Assembly (NCBI GenBank): GCA_027186245.1
Contig: CP114493.1
Coordinates: 6,083,501 to 6,147,500 of the forward strand
Source of the DNA: Coriaria nepalensis
Taxonomy: Eukaryota > Streptophyta > Magnoliopsida > Cucurbitales > Coriariaceae
Direction of reading: 5' to 3'
Length of the DNA stretch: 64,000 nt
Both the position numbers and the translations under genes were made by a program. Of this stretch, positions 36,112-48,625 are shown piece after piece (within the stretch, counting starts at the first letter, position 1; the number at the start of each line of letters is the position of its first letter). The notes under the pieces are model-generated. The model was not told where the DNA came from and made no database searches. It saw only the letters and a list, made by a program, of their open reading frames with translations.

Positions 36112-37582
36112 TGAATGATGAATATCATGTTAATCTAATCAATCAAACGCCATCCTATGCCCTTGAAGCACAATCTGAAAGATTTAAAGAGAAAGAAAGG
36201 AAATTGCTTTAATTATATTTATCAAGTACATGCATGATACACCAATGAATCCAATACAAACTTATATAAAGTGCATTAGAAAAACAGAGCCATACAGAAT
36301 CTCACCTTATGGACCATCTTCCTCATAGAGAAGATCATCTTTGAACGAAATGACTAGAGAGCTATGTGTGTTGAGCTTATTTGGGCCCCATTGAGGGGCT
36401 TCACTTGCCCCCCCTCCCCTCCTTTTTCTCTTCCAACTGTCAATTTTCACAACTGCCACTGACCAGTTCAAGTGTCTGTTAACCTGATAATGTAAATAGT
36501 CTATAGATAGATCTTTATCCATATGTCTTCCGTTGGATAAAAACTTTTTCTTATGAGTAATCTTGATAATTGGAAACTTTGGGTCCCAATTGAGTACCAG
36601 CCTCATAGCTGTTGTCTCCTCTACATGGTTTTCAGCAAGATATTATTAACTCAGCTCTTGATATTGCTTGCTATGAGATTTCATAGGGGTCAAATTGATA
36701 TTGGACAAATTACAGGGTCCTTTAGTATAAGAATATGAGTTGGTCCCATCTCTGTTGATGAAAACCATGTGAAGTATTTATGAATTTGTGCAAGAAACTA
36801 GTTAACTTTTGGCTGAAAGCCTTCACAAATGTTGGCACATCATGTTGGGTCGAAAAATAGCTTTTTTTCTTGATCATCTTGAATATCTTAATCTTGAAAG
36901 CCTTTTAAGTGAGCCTTTTGCTTACTCTGTTTGGCTGAGCATGACCCATTTAGTCATAAAACCAGCAGGACATAGCGCCTTTTGAGCTGTTCCACGGCCC
37001 CTAACCAGGAAAATATGAAATAAATATTAACTGAAAAGAGAATTGAAGTTGATTAAATTAACTATTTTCCTATTTTTGGTGGTTTTTATCTTGTTTATGT
37101 CACTTTTAATTAGTTGATGCTGCAAATTGAGTAAGGGGTCCAATCCATTGCATTATTGACATTTTTGTTGTCAAAGCATCAAGGTGATGAGTATCATGCA
37201 TGAATCAGTAAGTTACTTTCCATGTTTTTCCTTCTCTTTCATTTCTAATGATTTCTTTACAATTCTCATACAACACAACTAGCAATATACTCGGATTCAT
37301 TATAGACAAATAGAGCACAGGCCCTCTTAACGGACAGGTTAAACGGGATGGTCCAAGGCCTTCCTGCTCGGGCCACAAAACGGGTTCCTTACATCCCAGT
37401 TTTAGTAAACTCGAGTCAAAAATATGTCGGGAAATTACAGAATCATATCAACAGTTATATTGATACACAGAAGGGTACTAGTATACATACAAGGATCAAT
37501 TTGTTTTCTGTTTGCATGATATACTATATCATGATTGTCGTATAAAAGTGTAATCTTGAAGTGAAGGGAAGAGCTTAAATTT
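36112..37582. other. IQD upstream region and intergenic DNA
   Basis: The minus-strand frame at 36307-36606 lies just upstream of IQD and has low-complexity Arg/Gly sequence; it is probably leader or promoter. No other gene or RNA is supported to 37582. Confidence 0.5.
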
Positions 37583-40560
37583 TTAAGAAGTCAAAGCAAT
37601 CTCACTGTGCACATGACCATCTTCCATCCTTATCCAAGATTTAATCGAGAAAGGAGTTTGAGTCACTTGCAGAATCCTAGCCCCTCTGGCCCAATTTCCA
37701 TAACCACCATAACCGGTATGCCTAGCAAAGCAAAGCCATAGACTCTTGTAAGGACAGCACCAATCCAGTCCGTGGTTGTGACCTACAAACACTGCCTGCA
37801 AAACATATAATGAAACATGAGTCCTCAAAACCCAAACTTTTTTTTTAGGCTCATGAAATTTGAAAATGGTGCGGTTTTATAACATTTACCTTGACAGACG
37901 GTCTCTCTAGAAGAAGTTTCATTATACCCGTTTCGGTTTCTTGCGCAGCAACACTTTCCTTGTTGATTGAGCCAACACAGGGTTTGTGTATGAAAAACGG
38001 TGCCACGTCCTTGTAAGCTTGGCTCGGTATATGCCAAAAGACAATCTCTGGAACACTGTTAAGTAATCAGCCAATTCTGTTAGTTTGAAAATAACAAGTT
38101 TAAGAAATAAAGCTCTTCCATCTTAGAATACCTTGAATTAGGATTAATTTCATGTGACTTTTGCCTAAACCAATCCACTTGGGCACTCGATATAACTTCC
38201 GGGTAGGACCCGCCGCCCGAATCTAGAAAGTATAAGAACACAACTGGCAATATCGGATCATCAGGCGAGGAAATTTGGAGCGCGTAGTTTGAAACACTAG
38301 GCCAAAGTTGTTTAGGGCCGTTTTTGGAATGTGATAATGAGTTATGTTCAATCTCCTTCTTCATCAGGTCTAATCGTAGAGTACCCTTGAAGGAGCATTC
38401 TTCTCGTCCGGAAGGGCAGTTAAGCGGAGGAATCCCAGGTGAAGAAAACCACTCGATGGGCCATTCAAAATGTGCATCGTCGTGATTTCCGAACACAGTG
38501 GCCCACGGAATGGATCGGGATTTTGTTGGAGATGTTGCTTGGTCCCAATACAAGGTTGCGTTCTGGATTGGGATGTTGTTTGCTGTAATAACATCTCCCA
38601 AGTACACTACAAAATCTATAATTTACACACATAACTAAGTTCTTAACCACTAACTATGCAATTAAATATCTATCACGACTTGATGGGAACTCAAAAGCGG
38701 CCATCCAGGATTTTTGTGTCGTGAGTGCAACTCTTACAATATTATAATATGGTAAAATTAAAGAAATGATTTGGGTGCAAGAACGAAACTTAATAGTACA
38801 TAAAAGTATATTATCAAAAGATTTCATAACAAATAAGAATATAAATTTTGTTATCTATATTTGAGGTCTTCTTTTAATAACAACTCTATCTTGTAATACT
38901 ATGATGTTCTACAAACTTAGAATTACATTTCATTCCTTCAAAGAATATCATTAAGATCCTAATATTTAGAAAAATTAATTTTATATTAAAATAATTCTAA
39001 GACTTATTATTTTTAAGTTATATACAAGACAATTTGGATATAGTTTTGAGACCAAAGAAATCCATTAATTTATTAAAATATTAAATTATCTATAATTTAA
39101 AATTTTATCAATAATTAATAACTTATAAATTTATCAAGGTATTTCTAATTTATTAAACTTACTTAGAAGCTAATTAAATATGGAAATTAACTTGGTTATA
39201 TAGAAGTAAAGTCAACCATACCTTAATCCTAATAAAGTAAATCCCAAATTGAGAATAACTTTTGCTTGAAATGTCTAAACGCGATAATTTTAGGAAGGCC
39301 TCATAGTTGAGTCATAAGCAGTACGGTGATCGGATTTGATTCCCCAAGAAGAATGATAATGTGAATGAGAATGAAGGGGAATGAAATTATTGATTTCTTC
39401 GTTTGGTTGTATAAGGAATGAGTAATGAGTAATGATTTTGAATAGTAAAAAATGGGTTTCTAAATACAAAATTTTGACAATTACTTTATAGATTCAATAA
39501 AATTTACATATTACGAAAAAAATATTGAACTATTTCATTCCACTTGAAATACATGTGTTTTGAAAAAATAATTCATTCTCCATTTTGATATAATTGAATC
39601 AAACGGATAAATATTATTCATTTTGATTACATTCCTTTTCAAGAATCAAACCAATCGCTCATATTAGAAAATTATTAATTTATATATTACATAGATTTTT
39701 ATAATTTCTTTTTATAATGTATCATTTTCTAAATTTAGACATATTATCTCAAAATCGAGACCAACTAAAAATATTATTTAAATAATATTATTAATTTATC
39801 GAGTAAAAATCAATTAGAGCAATATTATATAAAATTGTTATATATTGTGGGCAAAAAATTAAATTTTGAAAAGCTTGTGGTGTAATTATCGATTAATTAT
39901 CCAAATATTATGCTACTTAGTACACGGAATGGGAATCAATTAAGGACATTTTCTATGTTTGGTTATCATTCCCCAGAAGAATGAAGATTGATAGAATGAA
40001 TAGAAAAGACATTTTGGGGTTACCTATTCTATCTTAGTACACGAAATGCAACTTATTCTACCCATTTCTACACTCCCCTACAGAAATCAATAGAATTATT
40101 TCTAGTTGAATTCAGAATGAGAAGTTGGCTCTCACCATTCCGCGGAATGACTAAAATAGTAACTAAAAGGTTAAATAAAATGTCATTTTCCTTCTCAATT
40201 CCACGAATGATAATCAAAGATGCCTTAAATGATGAGCTAATTGAAGTGTTCTTGGCAACAAGAAGTTAACACTCAACAGAGAGTAAATGGAGGGGATGTG
40301 ATATGGTGACCTGGGGTTTCATGATCGAGCACGGTAGACATGACTGAGATAGAGTTAACGTCTTGAAGAGGACCCCACAGAGTCCACGCGTCCTCACCAA
40401 AATGCAGGTCAGCAAAGAGTGCGATCTTGAACGGTGCATCTTGTCGGAACTGGAGGTATCTTTCCGGCGGCGTTCGGAGAGTGACGGTTAGGATTCTCTG
40501 GAAAGACAGACAGAAACATGTCAAAAACAAGATCCATGATTTGCCCGGAAACCTCTTCAT
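37583..40560 (-). CDS. PAP16: Purple acid phosphatase-like protein, PAP16 type
   Basis: This is a metallophosphoesterase of the small group III plant PAP class. The model is complement(37583-37795, 37890-38055, 38132-38615, 40311-40560), 370 residues, all in phase; the first donor is GTCACC, weak but the only frame-keeping choice. Residues 1-25 form a hydrophobic signal peptide. Metal-site blocks are present in order: [39 protein letters not shown] and VGHNHGLDW. The usual GDxG/Tyr ligand block of classic purple enzymes is replaced by ADLH, as in PAP16-type proteins that databases label probably inactive. Intron 1 is about 1.7 kb and holds AT-rich repeat sequence. Confidence 0.93.
39340..40215. 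repeat. Two MITE-like AT-rich segments in PAP16 intron 1
   Basis: Segment 39340-39665 begins GATTCCCCAAGAAGAATG, contains GTTTGGTTGTATAAGGAATG and ends near ATTCCTTTTCAAGAATC. Segment 39945-40215 begins with TTTGGTTATCATTCCCCAG and also shows GAATGA words with partial inverted symmetry. Similar words recur at 59420-59815. This is a tentative family assignment. Confidence 0.4.
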
Positions 40561-40974
40561 CCTCGACGCAACTCTGCAAATAGATACTGTTTGAGATAAT
40601 ATCTCAGAGATAAGTTCGAGGCAATATCAAAATTAACAACACTGTAATCATGCATCGGATATTCCGTATCTATAATAAGATGCCTTCAAATTAATGGTAT
40701 CTTTTTTAGAAAAAAAAATAAAAAAATCAGGTGGTGTCATCTCTCAACTCTAGAATATATTTTAAGGTATTTATTTTGATAAACGGATTTAATTATTATT
40801 TTAATATTTTTATTTATTTTTATGTGTAAATTTTAATAATTTTTATAAATTTAATTATTAAAATAATTATTATATCAAAATTATTTGTATTAATATAAAA
40901 ATTTATATGGCTAATATGCAAATTTAAAAAAAAAATTATGCAACACGTCAAAATCATTTTCAGATGAGCAGGGT
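40561..40974. other. Upstream region of PAP16, AT-rich
   Basis: The first part is the PAP16 promoter and leader. The rest is poly-A/T-rich and shows no gene. Confidence 0.5.
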
Positions 40975-42305
40975 TCTTTCATTTTTTCTAAACCAAGTTT
41001 AATTTTTCTTTTCACAGACCGAGCTCTCTTCCAGATCGAGATCTTTTACATAGTTTAATTTCTCTCTTTTCAAACTGAGCTACTTTTCCAGACTCAGTTT
41101 TTCATTTTCCTTATTCTTTATTTTATTTCTTAGAGAATTTTTTCTTCCTTCCCAGACCGAGAGCTAATATAATATACTTCCCAAACTGAGTTTTTGGTAT
41201 GTAGTCTCCAACCAATGTCACATATCAGTCTAGACCGGGATCACATGTCAGTCTAGACCGAAATCACATGTAGTTCTAGATCGAGATCACATGTCGGTTT
41301 GGACCGAGAACTCTAGACGAAGATCACATGTTCAACCCTTCTGCCATCGACATATTGACTTATCGACTCTTCGACCCTTCAACCTTCGACTTTCGACCCC
41401 TTCAAGCCCTCGACCACAAACCAATATGAGATCTTGGTTTGTATCGCTCTGCATCTCAAACTGATATATGAGATATCGGTCTGTATATCTCACATGTAAC
41501 TTTAAGATGCTCTTTAACCCTTCGAAGGGACTAGAATTATGTTAGACGTCAGTCTGTGATGTCCATCGACCCTTCAATTATAATTTATGTGAGATGCTCG
41601 TCGACCTTTCGACTATAATTTATGTGAGATGTCTTTCGACCATAGACCGACATGAGATTCTGGTCTGTATCGCTCTACATCTCAGACCGACATGGGAGAT
41701 GCCCTTCGACCTTTCGAAGGGACTTAAATTGTGTTGTCGATCTGAGGTGCCCTCGACCTTTCGACTATAATTTATGTGAGATGCCTATCGACCCATCGAT
41801 CTTTCGGCCACATATCGACATGAGATCTCAATCTGTATCAGTATGAGCATCTCAGACCGACATGTGAGATGTCGATCTATGCATCTTAGACCGACATGTG
41901 ATATGCGCTTCGATCATTTGATGGACTCGAATTATGTGAGACGTTGGTTTGAAATGGCCTTCAACCCTTTGAGAACTCGAGAACTCACTCTGAGAAAGAT
42001 CGACATGTTTGGAACTTAAGAACTCGGTTCAGATTGGAAACTCAATCTAATTTCAGATTTCAGATTTCAGACCGGGAACTCGGTTTGGACCAAGACTTAT
42101 AAATAGAATATCGGTCTCCAGATTTCAATTCAAATCGAATACCGGTCTCTTGATTTTATATTCAGATATTCAAATCCAATATCAATCTATAAATTTTAGA
42201 TTTAGATCAGGTGTGAATGGTCATCATCATTCGTCAACATTAAGAGAAAACGAGAGAGAGATAGGGGAGTCACAACTGTTAAGAAAATATGATAGAGAAA
42301 TTATG

Positions 42306-42333
42306 AAATACGGTTAATAAATTAACCGTATTT
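42306..42333. repeat. Perfect hairpin, 12-bp arms, 4-base loop
   Basis: AAATACGGTTAA is followed by TAAA and TTAACCGTATTT. It lies directly upstream of the ATT microsatellite. In the related copy near 31925-31950 the arms are degraded. Confidence 0.9.
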
Positions 42334-42341
42334 CAGTCGAA

Positions 42342-42346
42342 TTATG

Positions 42347-42416
<70 letters not shown>

Positions 42417-42437
42417 TATTATTATTATTACTATTAC

Positions 42438-42473
<36 letters not shown>

Positions 42474-42485
42474 TATTACTACTAC
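42342..42485. repeat. Long (TTA/ATT)n microsatellite
   Basis: About 45 copies of ATT with a few ACT interruptions are directly visible. The frame that reads as a leucine run is spurious. Confidence 0.97.
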
Positions 42486-42575
42486 GTGATACATATTTTA
42501 ACTATTATATTTATAAAAATTGTCGAGATTTACATATAAAAATAAATATGAAAGAATAAAATAAGAATTAAATTC

Positions 42576-45500
42576 ACTCTCTCTATTTTATCAAATTTAT
42601 TTGTGATCATTCGGCTATCAGTAAATTAGGCTCAAGTCTCTCAAATAAATAAGGATTCCATATTTATGGGGTTGTGTTTGCGCGTATTAATCTAAGTAGT
42701 ATGATTTCAAATTTAATGGTGAGATTATTAAATATGATTAATTATATCCAATTGGACTCAGAATATTAAGCGGTAAGATTTATTGAAGAATGAACTTGAA
42801 TAACATTAAAATTGAAATTGGTTTATGGACCAAATTTTATATGAGTCTTTACTTATAGTTTGTTTAAGAGTTTGATGAACTCAAGTCTATTTAAATTCTG
42901 TATAAATTTGAGTTATTTTAATTTATTTATTTGAATTGTTAATTAGATTTTACGTATCTAAACTCTATTTATCAGTGAGCCTAAACATAATTACAGTTTC
43001 AAACAAGTATATAATAACCTTTTACACTTTACAATGTCTATACTACACTTTACACTTTAATTATGTAAGGATCTGACAACGACTTGCTACACTAATCATA
43101 TAAGCTTACATTGCTAATAATTGCATGGCTAATCAATAAATGTAGTCCCAAAAAAAAAAAAAAAAAAAAACCAAGAAAGTAAAAATTTAGAACTTGGAAG
43201 CAAAAAACGTTTTACTTTGTTCAATGAGACAAGAGTATCCTGCATAACTTTACCATTTATCCGTCGTACTAGGGCTAGGATTGCCACGGTCAACTGTAAT
43301 TTGAGTGATTAATAGGGGTATGTAGGTCAAAATCAGAAAATTGTCCGAATCTATAGTAATAGCATGTGTGTCCAAGGATCGGTACCTTCTGGATGATTAC
43401 TACTTAACTATGGACAGTTCCACGTGTCGGATCATTGACGATGGAGGGCGCTTCCGTCAATTAAAGGCTTTTTCAGCTCCTTAAACACGTTTGCCGACGT
43501 GTTAGGCAGATTGAAGTTTCGTCTTTCACCCGCGCGTCCACATTCCAGTCAGTTTACTTTACCTCGCCGGTGGAGCCCCCTCCCATTACTGGAAGACTGG
43601 AAGTTCATATTCAAGATTCCAACCCACAAGACCAATAGAGACATCCTCTTCCTCTCTAACTTCCGTCAAGACCGCCTGACTTCATTATCGGTGGGACGGG
43701 CAGGCGGCGGATTGCTTCGGTTTGTTTGATCTTGTTTTGACTGATGATTGCAAATAAATCATGTTGAATGTTTCAAGCTAATTGTATTCTAAGATGCCAA
43801 TAATTTCCTCAATTTATTTAGCATTGGCGCACTGTTTTACAGATTAAAGATTGTTAATCATAATTAATTATTTTCCGTATTACATTAAGCCCAAACCAAC
43901 GAATTAGTAGGTTGTTCAGTTTGAATATAACATCGAAGGTATTTAGATGGGAAGGGAAGTTGTGTTATTTGTCATGTAATAACCTGATTCATTAATAAAA
44001 CTAGTCTTTCTTCATGCATGTGGCACGCTTGCCGGCCTTTTTAAAAACGGCTAAATATACTCTCTAGTTCACTGACATAATTATAATTTTAATTTCTTAT
44101 TATATTAAAAAGTAATTAATATTTGAAGTACGAAGAGAATATCAAAAGATTCAAGTAATTACATTAGTTTATAATTTATATAGATAAATTATATAAAATT
44201 AGAATCTTATTAAAATAAAATTATGATAAGATTTATGATGATATTTTAAGAAATTATTATAAAATATAAAATGATAGTATTATATACCTATGCTTAATTA
44301 TATATACAACATATTTTTATTTTTTTTTACTTTCTATTAGATTAAATTTATCTTTATATTTGAATATTTTTTTTTGTATTTTAGTTCATGGTTACAAGAA
44401 AATAAATAATATAAATAAAATATATTAAAAACTCTTCTAACTTGTTTATTTATTTGTGTTAAATTATTTATTCCCCAAACCCCTTTCACCACATTTACCC
44501 TTTCAAACACCACACTTCATTGCCGCCGGACTTTCGCCGCCGATCAAATATATAAGGCCCTCAATACTCTCTCTCCGAAAATATGGAGTTTACAGTTTTG
44601 ATCGGCGATGAAAATCTGATGGAGATGGAGTGTTGGTTGAGGAAGCAAACATAGTGAAAGTCATACTTAATTAAAACCCTAATTAATCATACTTAAACTT
44701 AATTGATAATCAAATGACGAAATGATCCTAAAAAATTACACAACAAGGTATATAATTAGTATGATGTTGTTATATCATACCCAACACATAATTATTATTT
44801 TACCGGCTCTTATATTATCGTTAGAAGTCCTAATTATTAAATCAGATGACGTATTTATAATATAAAAATAATTTTTTTCGATCGTTAATTATATTTTTGA
44901 TAATTATATTTAAATAATAATAAAAATAAATTATTAAATAATAATATTTATTTTTGATAATTAAAATCGAAAACCTTCTAGTTAAACCTGCAACGATCCC
45001 AGGATCGTATTATTATAATAATATATAAAAGGAGCGTGGAGTTGAACCTGCAACGGTCCTGGGTAGAGGGGTCTAAACGCGCGGGTCAGGGAGCGTGGAG
45101 TTGACTGGGAATTAAACAAAAATTGAAATGAAGTTTAAATTAAATCAGTAAATATACAGAAAATAAAAGGAAAGAGTCTTCTTTAAATTAAAAAGGGGCA
45201 TTATGGTAAATTCAGATACTCACGACGTATCGCATCAGGATTTCAGGAAACCTCAGCAAGTTTCCTTCTTTATAAAAATCGATCACTAATAAGACTTCAA
45301 AACTCAAATTCATCCCCACTCTCATTATAAGTATCACCTCTTCGCCTCTACTGAATTTACCGATTCTTTTTTTTTTTCATCCTTCTTCTTCCGCAAATCT
45401 TCAAATCCACTAGGGCGATTTGCTATTTTCTAGGCCGACCGAGGGCTTCCGTTCGTCGTCTCTGTTTTCTTTTTCTTGCTGAAAAGTGAAACCCCCTAAA

Positions 45501-45628
45501 AATTCTCTGGCCCTGTATTTTTTTTATTTTTTATTTTTTATTTTTTCTTCTTTTGGAAAACACGCCATCTTCTGGGGTTACTTTCCCTTAAATTTTTTCT
45601 GGGTGTCTCGTATTTTTTATTTCTAATA
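42576..45628. other. Intergenic DNA between repeat and GW-repeat gene
   Basis: Mostly AT-rich, with a poly-A run at 43150-43170. A less AT-rich island at 43400-43735 includes a CACGTG G-box near 43421; its frame at 43499-43729 has no ATG start and no recognised domain. The motif GGAGCGTGGAGTTGA occurs twice at 45031-45046 and 45090-45105. A pyrimidine-rich leader lies at 45350-45600, before the next gene. Confidence 0.45.
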
Positions 45629-47312
45629 ATGGGTGGTTGGAGAAGACAGCAGGGTGAAATTCGTCGACAAGAAGCTAAAGAGACAAGATCACATTACAGA
45701 AAGCCGCCTCTAGGTAAATTCGATGTCGTTTGGTTATTTTGTCTCCGTTATGGTTTCTCTGTAATGGGGTTTGGCCTAAATAAATTGGGTTGCTCTCATA
45801 TGTTGAGTTTATTAATACTTTATTTTGGGTATTTGATTTCTTCTGGAATTTGATAGAGACCACTTTTTGTTTACAGGAATTTGATTGTTACTACTTGTTT
45901 ATTTGTACTGTAGATTAGATGGCTAGAAAAAACGAAGGGTGTGATAAGTTTTCAGTTTGGTGTTTTCTTTTGCTCATGCATTGATTTAAATTGGACTCTG
46001 TTTTTCCTCCTTTATCTTGCAATAAATCTAGAATTCTAAAAGAATACATTCTGGTAGACCAATCTGACAACCATAGAAGATCTATCAAATTGGAAAGTTT
46101 TAAAATTACATTAGCGTACAACTATATATTCTCTAATTTGTTTGTTACTTTCCTTCTCTGGAAACTTATGTTTTCAATTTCATTCGGACCCGTTATCTGA
46201 TTTGTAGCATTATATGGATTCCTTGATGTATAAAATTGACTGTTTTCTGGTTTATAGGTGATTCATTCAGCTCTGTACCTGCTTGGGAGAAGAAATTCTG
46301 CTATTCTGTAGGCTCGGTTTCATGGAAAAAGCTCTTAGAAACCAAGAAGTACTCCCATCTTTACGACTATGTGGTCAACTGGAAAGACTCTGCAGTTGAA
46401 GAGGCTTTTCACAATGCCAAAAGCCGGTTTTGGGCCCAAATTAATCGCCTACCTTGCAACTTATCGTTGCCCGATCCAGATATTTACATTGATGAAGTTG
46501 ATTGGAATGCAAGTGTTGATCAGGAGCTGTACAATGACTTGGAAAGAGAACCAGAAGCCCCTGTAGTTGAAGCTAAAGAAGAAGTGATTAGTGGTTTAGG
46601 TGTTTTGAATCAATCGTTTTCGTGCACTGGCTGGGGAGATGCTGAAGAGGATTTGCCAAAATTTACATCTTTGCCCTGGAATCAAAATGTGGATAACGGA
46701 GAGAATTCCTGGGGTTATTCATATAACCGTGGTCAGATTAATGGAGATGTGAAAAATAATGATTGGAACGTTCCATCGGGTTGGAATGATTGGGAGAATA
46801 GATGTGCAGGATGGAACGATTTCAAGGAGTCGGAAAATAAGGTTGTGTATGAAGGAGGGTGGAACGATTGGGAGAATAGCTGTACAGGATGGAACGCTTA
46901 CAAGGAGTCGGAAAATAAGGTTCTGTACGAAGGAGGATGGAACGATTACAAGGAGTCGGAAAATAAGGTTCTGTACGAAGGAGGATGGAACGCTTACAAG
47001 GAGTCGGAAAATAAGGTTCTGTACGAAGGAGGATGGAACAACTGGGAGAATAGATGTACAGGATGGAACGATTACAGGGAGTCCGACAATAAGGCTGTGT
47101 ATGAAGGAGGATGGGACGATTGTAATGAGGTTGTAAATAAGAATGGGTATGGGGAATGGAAAAATTACAATGAGCCGGAAGGATCTAGCAGCAGAAGGAA
47201 GGAAGGCGGGGATCGGTATAAGACTTCTACTAGGGTTCGTAGTGACGGGTATAATAATAAGAGGGAATGGGTGATTAAAGGAGGAAGGAAAGAGTGTCTA
47301 TTACAGGTCTAA
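45629..47312 (+). CDS. Tryptophan-rich protein with GW-repeat array, function unknown
   Basis: The exons are 45629-45713 and 46258-47312 (379 residues; phase-1 junction in a Gly codon). The N-terminus (1-28) is basic, MGGWRRQQGEIRRQ. Residues about 30-125 form a W-rich, folded-looking region (VPAWEKKFCYSVGSVSWKK, then SRFWAQINRLPCNLSLPDPD). The middle is acidic. At about 203-318 there is a tandem array of GWNDWENRCTG (long units, ~26 residues) and GWNDYKESENKVLYEG (short units, ~16). The tail is basic and Ser/Arg-rich. About ten Gly-Trp pairs in a hydrophilic, low-complexity context resemble Argonaute-binding GW/WG platforms, but no known partner domain was recognised. The nucleotide repeat is very regular, so copy number may vary. 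Confidence 0.75.
46779..47125 (+). repeat. Coding minisatellite, 78-bp and 48-bp units
   Basis: Units start with GGTTGGAAYGATTGGGAG or GGATGGAACGMTTACAAG and end near TTCTGTACGAAGGA. The short units lack the 30-bp part encoding the second WENRCTG block, so they look like internal-deletion derivatives of the long ones. Confidence 0.9.
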
Positions 47313-48480
47313 AAAGGGTCTCTTCTCGGCGTTCCAATGAATCGGATAGCAGTCTCAGTTCTGTGCTGGGAATCCATGTAGTTTAGGAGAAAACAGTTTT
47401 GTCTGATGTTTAGCATAAATAAGGTTGTTTTGGTTTGTCTTCTTTTTCATCTACTTATACTCTTTTGTTTTCTTGACGAGGAATATATGGTATATATATA
47501 TGTATATATACGAGGGATTGAATATAAGAAAGTGGCGAAATTCGCCTTTGGATTTATTTATTTATTTATTATTTTTATTAGCTATAAAATATAAATAAGA
47601 TTTATCAGAAATAAAATTATATTTTGTTAGTTATCTTTCTTATATAATTATAATGAAATAAAGCTAAAATAAAATATAGAGAACAGCTAATTAAATATTG
47701 AATTATTTTATAATAAAGTCATATATTTTAGTAAATTAATATGTTGAAATATTATATTAACAGGGTCTGTATTTTTCCTGCAACAGTATATGGTGGTCTG
47801 TTTCCTGTTTACGATATCCTCATAAATTTTTTATTATATATTTTAATTGCGAGTTTATAATTTATATAATATTAATTATTTTAAAATATTATTAAAAAAA
47901 TAAATTAATAATAAAAATTTATATAAAATTAATTTAATATTTATAATTATTTTATTATAAGAAAATAATATTATTTATTTTTCACTCTCAAAAAGAAAAA
48001 TCAAATTTTGTATGATTAAATTGGAACCCGGAAAATAAAGAGAGTTATTTTTCAGTAGTAAAGGATAGTAATGATGATGGCGGCGTTAGTTGAGAAGGAG
48101 GTTGAACTTGTTTTACGAGTGATTAAATAAAAAATAATTAAAATGAGAGTAAAAATATAAAAATTAAAATTAAATAATTTAAAATTGATATAAAGAAATT
48201 GATAGAGGTAGTGGTAAATAAATAGGTTGATAAAAAATAATATAAATATTTAGGTGGGTTAAAATATATAAAAATAAAATTTAAAAATTTAAAAATATAA
48301 AAAATAATAAGTATAAAATTAAAATAAAAAGTCTAATTTTTATATAATTTATGGGCAATCTTTATATAAAGTGTGTAGTTTTTTTAAAAAAAAAATTTGC
48401 GGGGATTAAATGGTGTCATTAGCCACTGCTGTTTTCATTCCCAATTTTACAAATCCAGGCGGCCCCGGCCTTTTTCTTCA
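47313..48480. other. 3' region of GW gene and AT-rich intergenic DNA
   Basis: The first ~200 bp is 3' UTR. The rest is extremely AT-rich with long A/T tracts, and no gene or clear element is seen. Confidence 0.5.
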
Positions 48481-48625
48481 TCCTCAGCGAGAGTGCTACT
48501 CGTCCTTGAAGAAATAGCAGCGTGGAGCGTCCTGGTGTTGTTTCTCGCGTCTGCAACCACTCAAGCTGACAGGTAACGCTCACGCCACCAAAACTCCTTC
48601 TTACCTCCTATCAACGTGCTCACAC

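Larger units (their letters stand above)
40975..42575 (+). mobile_element. LTR-like repeat with dispersed CGGTCT/AGACCG words
   Basis: The segment is full of short related words (AGACCGAGATCACATGT, AGACCGACATG, ACCTTTCGACTATAATTTATG) arranged in direct and inverted form. A TATA-like ACTTATAAATAG lies near 42100. Its last 500 bp match the copy at 31640-32075, and its AGACCGAG/CTCGGTCT words recur at 60800-61160. No coding sequence is present. The length, internal TATA and lack of ORFs fit a long LTR, but no paired LTR, polypurine tract or primer site was found. Confidence 0.6.

Noticed and set aside
36307..36606. Minus-strand 99-residue frame upstream of IQD
   Set aside because: Low-complexity Arg/Gly content and position suggest leader or promoter of the IQD gene.
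42344..42559. Open frame encoding a long poly-leucine run
   Set aside because: It is only the translation of the (TTA)n microsatellite.
43499..43729. Possible small gene in a less AT-rich island
   Set aside because: The frame has no ATG start, no recognised domain and no neighbouring exon.
46759..47136. Second long open frame over the GW-repeat region
   Set aside because: It is the same minisatellite read in another frame; the chosen frame joins in phase to exon 1 and continues outside the repeat.
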